Counted from the stretch's first letter, positions 1 through 9,845 are shown. The stretch is 64,000 nt of DNA from DASVTR01 sp036382855 (GCA_036382855.1 DASVPO010000011.1:40190-104189); one strand, 5' to 3'. The notes: a model not told the origin generated them from the sequence alone. Translations and numbers: made by a program.

Positions 1-144
1 GCCCGAAGCGCGTGTTGCGGGAAGACGCATCAAGCCGGACGCGCTGGGAACATCAGAACGAATCGCGCGACGGCCGTATCATCTTCGAGAATTTTCTGAT
101 TGAATCGCTCAAGCATGTTAATAACGAATCGCCCGGCATGAGAG

Positions 145-1284
<1,140 letters not shown>

Positions 1285-1316
1285 CTCTCATCCTCCTTCA
1301 GCCGCGACCTGAAAGA

Positions 1317-1397
1317 AGTGATGAGTAATGAGTAATGAGGGATGAGTTAAAAGAAAGAAGTTTTCTACTCATCACTCATTATTCATCACTCATCACT
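1317..1397. repeat. heptamer-repeat inverted repeat (AGTGATG/ACTCATC family)
   Basis: Two 31-base arms (1317-1347 and 1367-1397) are each built from four 7-base units of the type ACTCATC/ACTCATT plus a 3-base remnant. They are reverse complements except for a few positions, with a 19-base A-rich loop. It fills the gap between two minus-strand genes and could fold in the transcript. The same family recurs at 47644-47708 and 54484-54573. Confidence 0.85.
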
Positions 1398-1399
1398 TT

Positions 1400-1969
1400 T
1401 TAAGTGTACGTATGAAACTCATTTCCCCAGATAGAAGAACCGATGGCGCGCCAGTCGGGAGTATAGTGGCGAATTTTTTCGTGGAGCAGATGTCGCCATG
1501 CGTTAACGGGCGAGGCCCAGGGGTTATAAAGGTCGAAATGGGCGGCCCATTTCCGCTCCGTCGCTTCGTCAACATAGAGCACGTGCAGAGAAGCGCGCCC
1601 GACGTTGCGTTCAATCCAGCCGCCGGTCGTGTCGCTGTGGCGTGCAAACCATGCCGTAAAATCCTCACGCCGTTCAAGCGTTGACTTGATGAACGGCCAG
1701 ACCGTGAAGTTCATCCCGACGCCGCCCAGGCCATAAACGTTCTCAACGCGCCTGACCGTTTCCCACAAGTCCAGTTCACGGAAGCGCCTGAGCAGAATCA
1801 GAAGCGCCTGCTGCTTATCGAGCGCGAGCGCATTAAAGGCGCTTTCATCTGTTTCCCGCTCGTACAGGCCGACCAGCCTTTGAGAGAGCGCAAGGCGAGT
1901 CTCGTCCGAAAGCTCGCTCCACGTCAGAACAGTCGCTTCTGCGGCAGTAGCCCCAGCCTTCTCACTCAT
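1400..1969 (-). CDS. conserved-type hypothetical protein, 189 aa
   Basis: I do not recognise a family. The protein is soluble, without signal peptide or membrane segment. The N-terminal half looks helical (LSQRLVGLYERE, LILLRRFRELDLWETV); the C-terminal half is rich in Trp and aromatic residues (WPFIKS, FTAWFARH, HFDLYNPWASPVNAWRHLL). Its ATG overlaps the stop of the PilZ gene by 4 bases, so the two are probably translationally coupled and may act together. Codon use matches its neighbours. Confidence 0.75.
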   Translation of the reverse strand: MSEKAGATAAEATVLTWSELSDETRLALSQRLVGLYERETDESAFNALALDKQQALLILLRRFRELDLWETVRRVENVYGLGGVGMNFTVWPFIKSTLERREDFTAWFARHSDTTGGWIERNVGRASLHVLYVDEATERKWAAHFDLYNPWASPVNAWRHLLHEKIRHYTPDWRAIGSSIWGNEFHTYT

Positions 1970-2301
1970 GGCTTCGGCAGCTCGCGCTCCATCAACGCGC
2001 GGTCCTGTTCGAGCAGGCCGTGAAAGCGGACGCCGACGCCGTGGCCCGGATTGCTGTAGACGACTTCGGCGTTGACGACAACCTGCTGCTCATTGCTGAA
2101 CGGCAGGCGCAGCGTCAGCAATGAGCCTTCGGGGATGATGGCCTGTGTGTTCATGTAAAGGCCGCCGACGCTGATGTCTTTGGTGCTGGCGATGCCGGTT
2201 GCGTCCGCCCCGTTGAAATAGACATCAACGATTAAACGCGAGCGGTCGTGCTGCCTGCGCTCCTCCTGCGGCAGATTCATCTCGTCAAGCTCGTCAACCA
2301 C
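1966..2301 (-). CDS. PilZ domain protein
   Basis: This 111-aa single-domain protein carries both halves of the PilZ cyclic-di-GMP signature: ERRQHDRSRL (the RxxxR arm, about residues 14-23) and DISVGG (about 43-48), followed by the beta-barrel strands. PilZ proteins bind c-di-GMP and relay it to a partner. It starts with GTG; an AAGGAG site 8 bases upstream decides this start. It is coupled by a 4-base overlap to the unknown 189-aa protein, which is a candidate effector. No DGC or PDE gene is in the window. Confidence 0.88.
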   Translation of the reverse strand: MVDELDEMNLPQEERRQHDRSRLIVDVYFNGADATGIASTKDISVGGLYMNTQAIIPEGSLLTLRLPFSNEQQVVVNAEVVYSNPGHGVGVRFHGLLEQDRALMERELPKP

Positions 2302-2395
2302 TATCCGCTCCTTTCAAAAGTGCCTCGACCCGCGTCAACCGTCAAATGGCTTAACTCGTTGGCCCATCAACGAACAACCAGCGAGAGCGCGCTGC

Positions 2396-3748
2396 TCATC
2401 TTTCGCTGATGATGAATGTCGGAACCATCCCGCCGCCGGAACTAACGTTGGCTAACTCTGAAAACGAGAGACGCGTAAACGCCGAACCGACACGGCCGGA
2501 GAAGAGTAAGGGGTCTAGGTCAACCAACTGCTCTGCGAAATTGACCGTGCCGTCCTCCTGTAGCGCCGGGAAGACTTCGCGCGCCGTCGGCACACGCTCC
2601 TGCACAATGTAGTCGCCGTTGGCGAGCGCTCCCTGTAAGCCTTCGCCCCACGAAATCTCGTCCGTGTTCCAACCGATGTGAATACCATGGCCGCCGTAAT
2701 CGTCGTTCGGCTTGAGCACGAGACGGTCGCGCCGCTCCGTGATGAATTCGAGCAGGTCAATTTCCTCTCCGTAGTACATACATTTTTCCGCGCGGACGCG
2801 TCGCGTCCAGGGAACGTGCGCTCTGATGGTCGCCTGCTCGTCGCGCGAGAAGAGATGAGCGTGCCTTTCGTCCGTCAGGACGGCGAAGAGTGCCTTCTTA
2901 TGAATCAACTTGGAGCGGAAGCTATTGACCATGCAGACGGCGCGTGCGCGGTAGGCTTGAAGAAGCGCGGGGCTTTCGTCTATGACAGGCAGATACTCGT
3001 TGACCAGCAGGCGTTTGTAAACGATGTCAATCTCGAAACCGTTAACACGCAGCCTCTCATTATTCCAATCAAGCTCTTCAGGCGCACAGATGACGCATGG
3101 GAAGCCTGCGCCCTCGAAATACTCCTTGAACAACTCAAACTCTTTTTGTGTCGGGCGGCCCGTCAAATCAACGATGGCAATCTGCGGCGCGCGTTCAGGC
3201 TTGCGGTCCATAAATTCCGCGTAGGATTCCAGCAGCACGTCGAGCATCATCTGCCGCCCGTAGAGCGCGCGCACGTTGTAGGTCTCGCTGAAGCGGCGCA
3301 TCACGGGCAGCCTTGAGAAGATGTCGTAGGCCGCGTCCGCGTAAGCGATACCGGCCGGACTCTCGCCGTTTAACTCGACGAAGCTGTAAGCCTCGTCTGT
3401 TAGAAACGAATCGAGGCGGGCCGTCGGTGAGACGCCTTTATAGCCGGGGTCTATGGCAACAAGTTCGCGCTCGATGTCTGTCAGGCCAAGCTCTTCGATG
3501 AGCGTGCTGTCTTCGACGGCCGCATCTTTGACCTTCTGAATGGCGCTCCAGACAGTCTCGCAGATTCTGGTGACGCGCGCCCAATCGCTCTCCGTGACGA
3601 AGTGTGGGCGCAGGTAAGGAGAAAGACGGCGGCCGCCGAAGATGAGCCGTGCGCTCTCCAAGCCTTCGTCGAGCATTTTGCGGGAAGATTCAGCTAAGTC
3701 GCCTTCCGTTAACAACTCATGGTAATGCGAGACGGCATTGTGCAGCAT
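2396..3748 (-). CDS. circularly permuted type-2 ATP-grasp protein
   Basis: The 450-aa protein resembles the circularly permuted ATP-grasp (glutathionylspermidine-synthase-like) family. An N-terminal module contains the acidic motif FVELNGESPAG (about residues 123-133). The C-terminal half carries the ATP-grasp lysine strand RLVLKPNDDYGGHGIHIG (about 343-360), the VQERV strand, and FSGRVGSAFTRLS near the end. Such proteins join a carboxylate to an amine with ATP and are often found with GCS2-type ligases and transglutaminases. Here a GCS2 gene lies downstream on the same strand, but the usual alpha-E partner is missing. Substrate unknown. Confidence 0.8.
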   Translation of the reverse strand: MLHNAVSHYHELLTEGDLAESSRKMLDEGLESARLIFGGRRLSPYLRPHFVTESDWARVTRICETVWSAIQKVKDAAVEDSTLIEELGLTDIERELVAIDPGYKGVSPTARLDSFLTDEAYSFVELNGESPAGIAYADAAYDIFSRLPVMRRFSETYNVRALYGRQMMLDVLLESYAEFMDRKPERAPQIAIVDLTGRPTQKEFELFKEYFEGAGFPCVICAPEELDWNNERLRVNGFEIDIVYKRLLVNEYLPVIDESPALLQAYRARAVCMVNSFRSKLIHKKALFAVLTDERHAHLFSRDEQATIRAHVPWTRRVRAEKCMYYGEEIDLLEFITERRDRLVLKPNDDYGGHGIHIGWNTDEISWGEGLQGALANGDYIVQERVPTAREVFPALQEDGTVNFAEQLVDLDPLLFSGRVGSAFTRLSFSELANVSSGGGMVPTFIISER

Positions 3749-3907
3749 AGATTCCGGCTCTGATTTGTCGAGCAGAAAGCTTAATTGAACGAGCGTTAAG
3801 TAGAGCCTAGCTTAACACAGATTGGCGCTTCGCGACCAAGATTGAGTTAATCCTCCGGCCATGGGAAAGGACGAAGCAGGCGAGATGCAGATGAGGAACA
3901 GGCAGCC

Positions 3908-5653
3908 TTAAGGCTTTTTCGCGTCTCCGGCGGAAAACGAAAAAGAGAAGGAAAACTTTTGACGGTTGCGGATCACAATCAGGTTTTTCGGCTGCGAGTC
4001 GTTCGCATTGAAAAAGGACGACGCGTTTGAGGTTGAAACGGGCTGGCCGTTGACAGATTCGATAACGTCGAAGGCACGCAGGCCAGCACGCGCGGCCGCG
4101 CTCTCCGGCCCGACAAAGACGACGAGCAGGCCGCCCTGCGCACCCAGACGCGCGGCGGCCTTCGATGAGAGCGGAATACTCTCGATACCTGCGGCCGCGA
4201 GCGGGTCTAATGCAGAGCGCGTTCTGGTTTTCGTCTCCCAGTTCCAACGCGCGGCGTTCAAAGATTCGCTGAGCCTGACGTTAACGACCCAAGGCTTTAG
4301 TAGCTCGAAGCGCATGGACGGCGGAGCGGCAGTAGCAGGCTTCGGAAACATACGCATCTCGGAACGCGCACCGTCCTTTCCTCTGCGCAACACCGTGAAG
4401 CTGACGGTCGCGCCGCTTCCGGCCTCGTTCAGCATAAAGGAGAAGTCGTCAACGCTTTTAACATCGTCTTCGTTGAGCTTGACGATGACATCGCCGCTTT
4501 GCAGATTGGCGAGCGCGGCCGGAGTGTTTGGCGCAACCGCTGTCAAGAGAATGCCGTAGCGCTTGGCTTGCAGCAACGCTGCTTCTTCCTGCGTCCAGCC
4601 GCGAGAGAGAAGCTGGGCCAGGGGTGTTGCGGCCACTGCCTGACCGCGCACGCCGAGCCATGGCTGCGGCACATTGCCCCGCCGCGCCAGAACGCGCTCG
4701 GCAGCGCGGCGAACTAACGCCACCGGCATGACGCGCGCCTCGTCTGCATCGCTCATCTCGACAATGCCTATGGTTTCCCCTGTCTCGCTGAGAGCAACGC
4801 CGCCCGCAAACGCGCTGCTCAATTTCGGAGCGTGTACAAGCAGGTGGGCCAACTTTCCGTTTGCGGAGCGTTTCAACTCCGTAATCTTTCCTTCAATTTC
4901 GCTGACGGCAAGATAGAGGTTGCCTTGCGCGGAGATTGCTGTGCCGCTGCTGCTCTGCGCAGTCGCATTGATGCGCTGCGGTGCGAGCAGGCGCACGCGC
5001 TGGCCCGCGTTCAATGTCTCTTCCGTCGCATCGCGCAGCGGCATTGTGCCGAGTCCTTCAATCTGTAGTAGAGAGAGGCCAGTGCTGGCATCAAGGCCGA
5101 TGTATTTGGCCGCGCGCGTTCTGCCGTCACGCTGAATCACCTGTAGCTCCGGCGGCGTCTGAAAGTTGAACGTGGGCGCGGCAGGCGCAACGGGCGCAGA
5201 GGGCATCGCGCTTGGCGTAAAGGGAGCGGGCAGCGCCGGCATCTGCGGCCAGTCGAAGTTGAACTCGATTTCCGCTTCGGCCTGCGGCAGGCGGGCCAGC
5301 ACGCTCTTTCCGTCGCCAAGCACGAAACCGGCCGTCACGCTCGTCAGCATCTCGCGCGTCGTGACAAACTCGTCGCCCACGACCATCGGCGACTGCCCGC
5401 CGCGATGAAGCAGGCTCAGCACCTTCAAGCCGTTCAGGCGATGAACGACCGTGACGACCTGCGGCGCTGCCGGAGTGGCCGTAGGTTGTACGACCGCGAC
5501 GGGCTGCGCGGGCACTTGCGGCGCACTACCGTTTCCGCCCGCCGTCTGAGCCTGAACGCTCAAGCCGCAGCCGATAAAGATAACAGCGACGAAAACCCTG
5601 CTCTTGATAATTCCTCTTAACACGATACGCTTTCCCAGCTTCCTTAACATCAT
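3908..5653 (-). CDS. secreted HtrA-like protein with two PDZ domains, catalytic residues apparently lost
   Basis: The 581-aa protein begins with a signal peptide ending around QAQ (about residue 36). A degenerate trypsin-like region follows (about 70-320), then PDZ1 (about 330-440; PWLGVRG, SGDVIVKLNEDDV) and a C-terminal PDZ2 (about 485-570; AARAGLRAFDVIESVNGQPV). In the position of the GNSGGP serine loop it reads SSAFAGGVAL, and no TNxHV histidine motif is visible. It therefore looks like a pseudoprotease that binds rather than cuts; this is inferred from motifs only. It starts 6 bases after the anti-sigma stop, giving the order sigma, anti-sigma, PDZ protein, reminiscent of RpoE/RseA/DegP-type envelope-stress circuits. 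Confidence 0.8.
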   Translation of the reverse strand: MMLRKLGKRIVLRGIIKSRVFVAVIFIGCGLSVQAQTAGGNGSAPQVPAQPVAVVQPTATPAAPQVVTVVHRLNGLKVLSLLHRGGQSPMVVGDEFVTTREMLTSVTAGFVLGDGKSVLARLPQAEAEIEFNFDWPQMPALPAPFTPSAMPSAPVAPAAPTFNFQTPPELQVIQRDGRTRAAKYIGLDASTGLSLLQIEGLGTMPLRDATEETLNAGQRVRLLAPQRINATAQSSSGTAISAQGNLYLAVSEIEGKITELKRSANGKLAHLLVHAPKLSSAFAGGVALSETGETIGIVEMSDADEARVMPVALVRRAAERVLARRGNVPQPWLGVRGQAVAATPLAQLLSRGWTQEEAALLQAKRYGILLTAVAPNTPAALANLQSGDVIVKLNEDDVKSVDDFSFMLNEAGSGATVSFTVLRRGKDGARSEMRMFPKPATAAPPSMRFELLKPWVVNVRLSESLNAARWNWETKTRTRSALDPLAAAGIESIPLSSKAAARLGAQGGLLVVFVGPESAAARAGLRAFDVIESVNGQPVSTSNASSFFNANDSQPKNLIVIRNRQKFSFSFSFSAGDAKKP

Positions 5654-5659
5654 CCAAAC

Positions 5660-6523
5660 TTACCAGATGCCTTCTGCGTCTGAAGCAACTGGCCGTCGCT
5701 GCACGGGACGTTCCAGAAAACTCTGTGAGCCGAAGACGACGCGCTCCAGAGAGACAGAGCGCATCGCGCCCTGCCTATCATGCAGTAGAATCCTGACGGG
5801 CTGCGAAGAGACACGCAGGAGCGTAGCAGCATCCTCTTCATTAGTAGGGCTTGCGGTAGTGTTTGCAGTCGCAGTTGGTCTCACGGGCGTCAGGACCGTC
5901 GGATTGCTACGCAGCGCAAAGTCGTTGCTGATGATAGGGGAGCGCTCTGCTTTATGTGGAGCATCGCGACGAGACGCTTGCGCGGGCGTCAGCTTTCCGG
6001 CGCTGCGGCCTGCCTGAGAAACTACCTCGCCTGTACGCGAAGGATTGGTATTCTCCGCAACGGGCGCTGCTTCCTTGTTCTGAGAATTGTTAGCTAACTG
6101 CCCGGAATTATTCGCGTTCTGCTCTGCCTGTCTCTTGTTCTCGCCAGTCGTCGCCGCTTGCTGCGTAGTTGCCGGATTAGTGGCGGGCGCGGATTGAGTT
6201 TGCCTGTAGATGATGGCCGCCGTAATCAGTAGCGCGAAGGAGGCCGCCACCGTGATAGCTTTCAGACCCGGAGCAAAGCGGTTGCGATGAAACGAATGGC
6301 CTTCTGCACTTTTCGCTGCGGCGAGGCGGGCGCGCAGGCGAAAGTCGAAGTCGGGCGGAGCAGTGATTGTGCCGAGGCTGCCGATTAATTGTCTGAGCGA
6401 AAGCCGTTCGGACTGGAAGCTGCGGCAGGCCGTGCACGAGTTGAGATGCGCCTGCGCTTGTGCGCCCGGCTGCTCGCCCGCGTTCAACGTTTCAAACTCT
6501 TGACGAAATAGTTTGCAGTCCAT
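5660..6523 (-). CDS. zinc-finger anti-sigma factor
   Basis: The 287-aa protein has the anti-sigma zinc-binding motif HLNSCTACRSF (HxxxCxxC, about residues 27-34). A helix follows, then one membrane span (ITVAASFALLITAAIIY, about 90-106) and a long Asn/Thr/Ala-rich, probably periplasmic region. It should hold the ECF sigma factor encoded immediately upstream (22-base gap, with a GAGG ribosome site) at the inner face of the membrane. Release by proteolysis is typical of this class, but the trigger is unknown here. The downstream PDZ gene is likely part of the same circuit. Confidence 0.87.
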   Translation of the reverse strand: MDCKLFRQEFETLNAGEQPGAQAQAHLNSCTACRSFQSERLSLRQLIGSLGTITAPPDFDFRLRARLAAAKSAEGHSFHRNRFAPGLKAITVAASFALLITAAIIYRQTQSAPATNPATTQQAATTGENKRQAEQNANNSGQLANNSQNKEAAPVAENTNPSRTGEVVSQAGRSAGKLTPAQASRRDAPHKAERSPIISNDFALRSNPTVLTPVRPTATANTTASPTNEEDAATLLRVSSQPVRILLHDRQGAMRSVSLERVVFGSQSFLERPVQRRPVASDAEGIW

Positions 6524-6544
6524 TTTCTAACCTCTTTAACCTGA

Positions 6545-7189
6545 CTATAGATATATCTTCAGCTTGTCGCGCAGGAAACCGCGAGCGCGGCTGATGCGCG
6601 ACTTGATTGTGCCTTCGCTCGTCTCAAGGATACGCGCTATCTCTTCGTAGCTCTTGCCCTCCACATCGCGCAGGACGAGCGGAGCGCGATATTTTTCCGG
6701 CAGCGTCGTGATGGCGCGGGCGACAGCGTTGCGGCGCTCTGCATCAACCAGTTCGGCGTCTTGCAGCGGGCGCACGTCAGGCGGATTAAACTCGCGCTCT
6801 TCCGCGCCTTCGGTTGCGCCGAAAAACCCTGTCAGCGAAATGAGCTTGCGTCGCTTGCGCTTGCGCAACTCGCTGATGGCGAGATTCGTCGCAATCCTGT
6901 AGATGTAGGTCGAGAAGGCATAGCTCGAATGATAACGCTCTGCCGCCTGATAGACTCTGACGAAAGTCTCCTGAGCCAGATCAACTGCGCCGTCGTAGTC
7001 GTTCGTCATACGGTAAATGTAGCTCGTAATCTGGTTGCGGTAGCGCGCGACCAGTTCGGCAAACGCCTCCTCATTGCCCGTGCGCGTGGCCTCTAAGAGT
7101 GCATGGTCTGTTGGGGGTTCGTCGGCCACGACCGCTCTCTGCACAGCCGTGCCGTAACGCAACTCATCAATAGAGGTTAGCGTGCTCAT
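6545..7189 (-). CDS. ECF-type RNA polymerase sigma factor
   Basis: The 214-aa protein has sigma region 2 (EAFAELVARYRNQITSYIYR through DLAQETFVRVYQAA and the core WSTY-like FSTYIYRIATNLA) and region 4 (LPEKYRAPLVLRDVEGKSYEEIA with the HTH SEGTIKSRISRARGFLRDKL). Both recognition regions are intact. I chose the ATG at 7189. An in-frame GTG at 7219 would add ten residues; neither has a clear Shine-Dalgarno sequence. It is followed by its anti-sigma and a PDZ protein. A TATAAT hexamer lies about 95 bases upstream of the chosen start. Confidence 0.9.
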   Translation of the reverse strand: MSTLTSIDELRYGTAVQRAVVADEPPTDHALLEATRTGNEEAFAELVARYRNQITSYIYRMTNDYDGAVDLAQETFVRVYQAAERYHSSYAFSTYIYRIATNLAISELRKRKRRKLISLTGFFGATEGAEEREFNPPDVRPLQDAELVDAERRNAVARAITTLPEKYRAPLVLRDVEGKSYEEIARILETSEGTIKSRISRARGFLRDKLKIYL

Positions 7190-7285
7190 CAGGGCAGGAG
7201 GGCAACTCTGTGCGTCCACGTCAATGTTCGGACAGTTAAATTCAGGCTCAACTCCGGCGGCGACTGTGCCACGCGCTTACAGGCG

Positions 7286-7291
7286 ATTATA
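7286..7291 (-). promoter_or_regulatory. possible -10 element of the sigma operon
   Basis: A perfect TATAAT on the minus strand is preceded directly by GTG. No acceptable -35 hexamer is seen at 16-18 bases, so this is only a candidate for a housekeeping promoter driving the ECF sigma gene. Confidence 0.3.
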
Positions 7292-7349
7292 CACCCGCGA
7301 GCCGCGAGCGGCCGCAGTCTGCTACACGCTCGCCAGGGGGGAGAGTTCC

Positions 7350-7390
7350 AAAAAAGCGGCGGAGGAAGTGTTCAAGACTTCCTCCGCCGC
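7350..7390 (-). terminator. Rho-independent terminator
   Basis: A perfect 14-bp GC-rich stem (7356-7369 with 7377-7390) encloses a 7-base loop. On the minus strand it is followed by six T residues (complement of 7350-7355). It sits about 30 bases after the stop of the secreted-protein gene and ends that transcript before the sigma operon. Confidence 0.9.
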
Positions 7391-7419
7391 CTGTTTCATG
7401 CGCGTTTGTGGTCTGGATT

Positions 7420-8235
7420 TTACGGCCTCTGCGCGGGCGCGGCCTGCGGAGCTTCCGGGTTCTGGAAGAGCGAGTCTTCTAACCTGAGGCCGTAAGTGAT
7501 GGTCAGGACGCGCGCTTCCTGCGTTTGCCGTCCGTCTTCGAAGAGGACGGAGCGGTAGGGCACGAGCGTATTCTGCGCATACTTGTAGTCGAAAAACTGT
7601 CGCTTGTATTTAACGGGCGTGCCGCCTTCGGTGGCGGGCGCTTCGTATTCGAGCCAGAGGACTCTGAAGAGCTTGGCGCTGACGGCGTAGCGCGTCTTGC
7701 GTTTCTCCTTGTCCGTGACTTCGAGCGTGTAGAAATCAATCCCCTTCTGCTTATCCTTGCCGAGCAGCGCGAGGGTCGAGCCGTTCTCCTTGTAACGCAG
7801 CAAGGCGTCGAGGCTGTGCCATGCAGAGGAGAGAAACTCTGTGGCCGTATCGAAGCGTGGCGTAAAAAACGCGCCGTTGAGAAGACCCCATGTTTTCCCG
7901 TCGCCGTAGATTAAGGAGTATTCCAGATTCGGTGTCTTCTGGTCTAAGCGGATGCGGTCTTTGGAAGAGTCTGCGCCGCGTATGAAGCGGCGTTGATAGG
8001 TGGCCTCTTCCGTGCGGCCGTCGTCGGCGATGCGCGTGAGTTTGCCGTTTTCCAGACCGTTGCGGCGGATCTGCTCAAGTCTTTCGCGCGAACCGAAGAC
8101 GAGAATCACTGTCTCGGCTATCTGCTCGGCGGTGTAATTCTTACTGTCCTGCGCGGCCCGGACCTGTGCGGGGAGCGCGAAGGCGGAGGCCAGCAGCGCC
8201 AGAATGAGGGCAAGATTAATGAAGCGTCGGAACAC
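7420..8235 (-). CDS. secreted protein, outer-membrane-lipoprotein-sorting-like fold (tentative)
   Basis: The 271-aa protein starts with GTG (AAGGAG 11 bases upstream). It has a signal peptide (LALILALLASAFALPAQVRA, cleavage near residue 27). The mature part alternates beta strands and charged turns (RRFIRGADSSKDRIRL, SLIYGDGKTWGLLNGAFFTPRF, FYTLEVTDKEKRKTRYAVSAK, KRQFFDYKYAQNTLVPYRSVL). That pattern is seen in LolA/LolB-like periplasmic proteins common in Acidobacteriota, but I see no diagnostic motif, so the function is open. It is monocistronic: a strong terminator follows, and the ATP-grasp gene is divergent upstream. Confidence 0.75.
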   Translation of the reverse strand: MFRRFINLALILALLASAFALPAQVRAAQDSKNYTAEQIAETVILVFGSRERLEQIRRNGLENGKLTRIADDGRTEEATYQRRFIRGADSSKDRIRLDQKTPNLEYSLIYGDGKTWGLLNGAFFTPRFDTATEFLSSAWHSLDALLRYKENGSTLALLGKDKQKGIDFYTLEVTDKEKRKTRYAVSAKLFRVLWLEYEAPATEGGTPVKYKRQFFDYKYAQNTLVPYRSVLFEDGRQTQEARVLTITYGLRLEDSLFQNPEAPQAAPAQRP

Positions 8236-8571
8236 GAAAAATTAGACTCCTTAAAAGTGGCTGTTGATTACTTTCTTGAACGGCGTGTCAGGGAAAGCGG
8301 GCCATTCGGATGCGTGAATTGTAACACAGCGCTTTGAAAATCAGGCCCGCGAGGGCGCGCGTTACGCCCAACGGGAGCAAATGTTATGGATGCGCCGCGC
8401 AGGCTCACGGATGCCCCTCGCGCGTTGACAATGCGAGGCTCTGGCTTGTAGAGTGCTCGGTTTCTTAATGGCTTGAACAGTGGACAAAGCGAGGGGACGA
8501 AGGCTTGAGAGGCATCTTCTGCCGCCCTTGTTTGCCGTGTTACGATTATTTCCGAAAGGACAGTGAAAGTT
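8236..8571. other. divergent intergenic region
   Basis: About 336 bases separate the divergent secreted-protein and ATP-grasp genes. A candidate plus-strand promoter lies at 8425-8454. I see no convincing minus-strand -35/-10 pair and no further gene. Confidence 0.6.
8425..8454 (+). promoter_or_regulatory. candidate sigma-70-type promoter of the ATP-grasp gene
   Basis: A perfect TTGACA (8425-8430) is followed after 18 bases by TAGAGT (8449-8454, 4 of 6 matches to TATAAT). The start codon lies about 118 bases downstream. Confidence 0.4.
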
Positions 8572-9783
8572 ATGAATAAAGTGGGCATTCTGGTCGGCCG
8601 CGAGCAGTCGTTTCCAGAAGCACTTATCGAGAGCATTAACAAGCGGGGCGGCGGCGAGACCGTGGCGGAGTTTGTCAAAGTCGGTGGCCTGCGCTACGAC
8701 TACACGCGCGAGTACGACCTGATTATTGACCGCATCTCGCACGAGATACCGTTCTATCGTGCCTTTATGAAGCGTGCTGCTCTGGAAGGCACGATTATCA
8801 TCAACAACCCTTTCTGGTGGTCTGCCGACGACAAATTCTTCAACTACTCGCTTGCGCCCAAGCTCGGCGTCGCGATTCCGAAGACCGTGCTGCTCCCGCA
8901 GAAGGACTACATCAAAGGTGTGACGAGCGAGAGCCTGCGCAATCTTGAATTTCCGCTTGACTGGGAAGGCATCGTCGAATACGTAGGGCTGCCAGCCTTC
9001 CTCAAGCCCTTCGACGGCGGCGGCTGGAAGAACGTCTCGAAGATTAACTCGCTGGAAGAACTCTGGTACGAGTATGACCAGACGGGAACGCTCTGCATGA
9101 CCTTGCAGGAGGGCATAGAGTTTGACCAGTTCGTGCGCTGCTACTGCATAGGGCAGGAAGACGTGATGATTATGCCCTACGACCCGCGCAAGGCTTATCT
9201 TTCGGGCGAGCAGTACATCAACGACCCCAACTACCTGACGACCGAACTGGCGCAACGCATCGGAGACGACGTGCGGAAGATCTGCCGCGCCCTCGGCTAC
9301 GACATCAACACCGTCGAGTTTGCCATCAAGGACGGCATCCCTTACGCGATTGACTTTATGAATCCAGCGCCCGATGCAGACCTTCATTCGGTCGGAGAGT
9401 TTTATCATCGCTGGGTGACGGACGCCGTGACAGACCTCGTTTTCCGTCGCCTTGCAGAGCCCCGCGAGCGCCCGCGCTATCGCTGGGACGCTTTCTTAAA
9501 TCCTGAGCCGCAGCGCGCCCTCTCGGCCGTCGCATCGGCCGCCGAACAGGCAGCGCGCACCATAGTGCCCGCGCCCGTGCGCGAGTTCGGAGCTGAAGTC
9601 GTCACAGGCGCAACCGAGCTTGTCACAGACGCCGTCACAGCCGTCTCCGAAATCGTCGAATCCATCACCGAGCCAAAAGCCAGGAAGGCCAGAACGACCA
9701 CCAGGAAAGAGAACGGCTCAACAACCGCCGCCAAGCCTACGACGAAGAAAGCCCCTGCTTCACGCGCCAAGAAAGCAGAATAA
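8572..9783 (+). CDS. ATP-grasp domain protein with lysine/alanine-rich tail
   Basis: The 403-aa protein has an ATP-grasp core at about residues 95-285: FLKPFDGGGWKNVSKI supplies the nucleotide-binding lysine and glycine loop, LQEGIEFDQFVRCYCIG the hinge, and NTVEFAIKDGIPYAIDFMNPAPD the metal-binding Glu/Asn. The C-terminal 70 residues are Ala-rich, then strongly basic (KARKARTTTRK, TKKAPASRAKKAE), like a nucleic-acid or polyanion-binding tail. The ATG at 8572 is preferred over an upstream GTG because AAAGGA ends 11 bases before it. The family ligates a carboxylate to an amine or thiol; substrate unknown. It is the third amide-ligase-type gene in the first 10 kb and has its own terminator. Confidence 0.82.
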   Translation: MNKVGILVGREQSFPEALIESINKRGGGETVAEFVKVGGLRYDYTREYDLIIDRISHEIPFYRAFMKRAALEGTIIINNPFWWSADDKFFNYSLAPKLGVAIPKTVLLPQKDYIKGVTSESLRNLEFPLDWEGIVEYVGLPAFLKPFDGGGWKNVSKINSLEELWYEYDQTGTLCMTLQEGIEFDQFVRCYCIGQEDVMIMPYDPRKAYLSGEQYINDPNYLTTELAQRIGDDVRKICRALGYDINTVEFAIKDGIPYAIDFMNPAPDADLHSVGEFYHRWVTDAVTDLVFRRLAEPRERPRYRWDAFLNPEPQRALSAVASAAEQAARTIVPAPVREFGAEVVTGATELVTDAVTAVSEIVESITEPKARKARTTTRKENGSTTAAKPTTKKAPASRAKKAE

Positions 9784-9804
9784 AAAGCTTCAAGGCAAAA
9801 GTAA

Positions 9805-9845
9805 GGGAAGCCTGTTTTATTAAACGGGCTTCCCCTTTCTTTTTA
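9805..9845 (+). terminator. Rho-independent terminator after the ATP-grasp gene
   Basis: A 13-bp stem (9805-9817 with 9822-9834, one wobble pair) with a TATT loop is followed by a C/T-rich tract ending in six or more T residues. It lies 21 bases after the stop codon. Confidence 0.92.

Noticed and set aside
2678..3316. 212-codon plus-strand frame
   Set aside because: It is antisense to the permuted ATP-grasp gene, without domain or start signal.
8362..9408. 348-codon open frame on the minus strand
   Set aside because: It is antisense to the ATP-grasp gene, has no domain and no ribosome site, and arises from biased codon use in the real gene.
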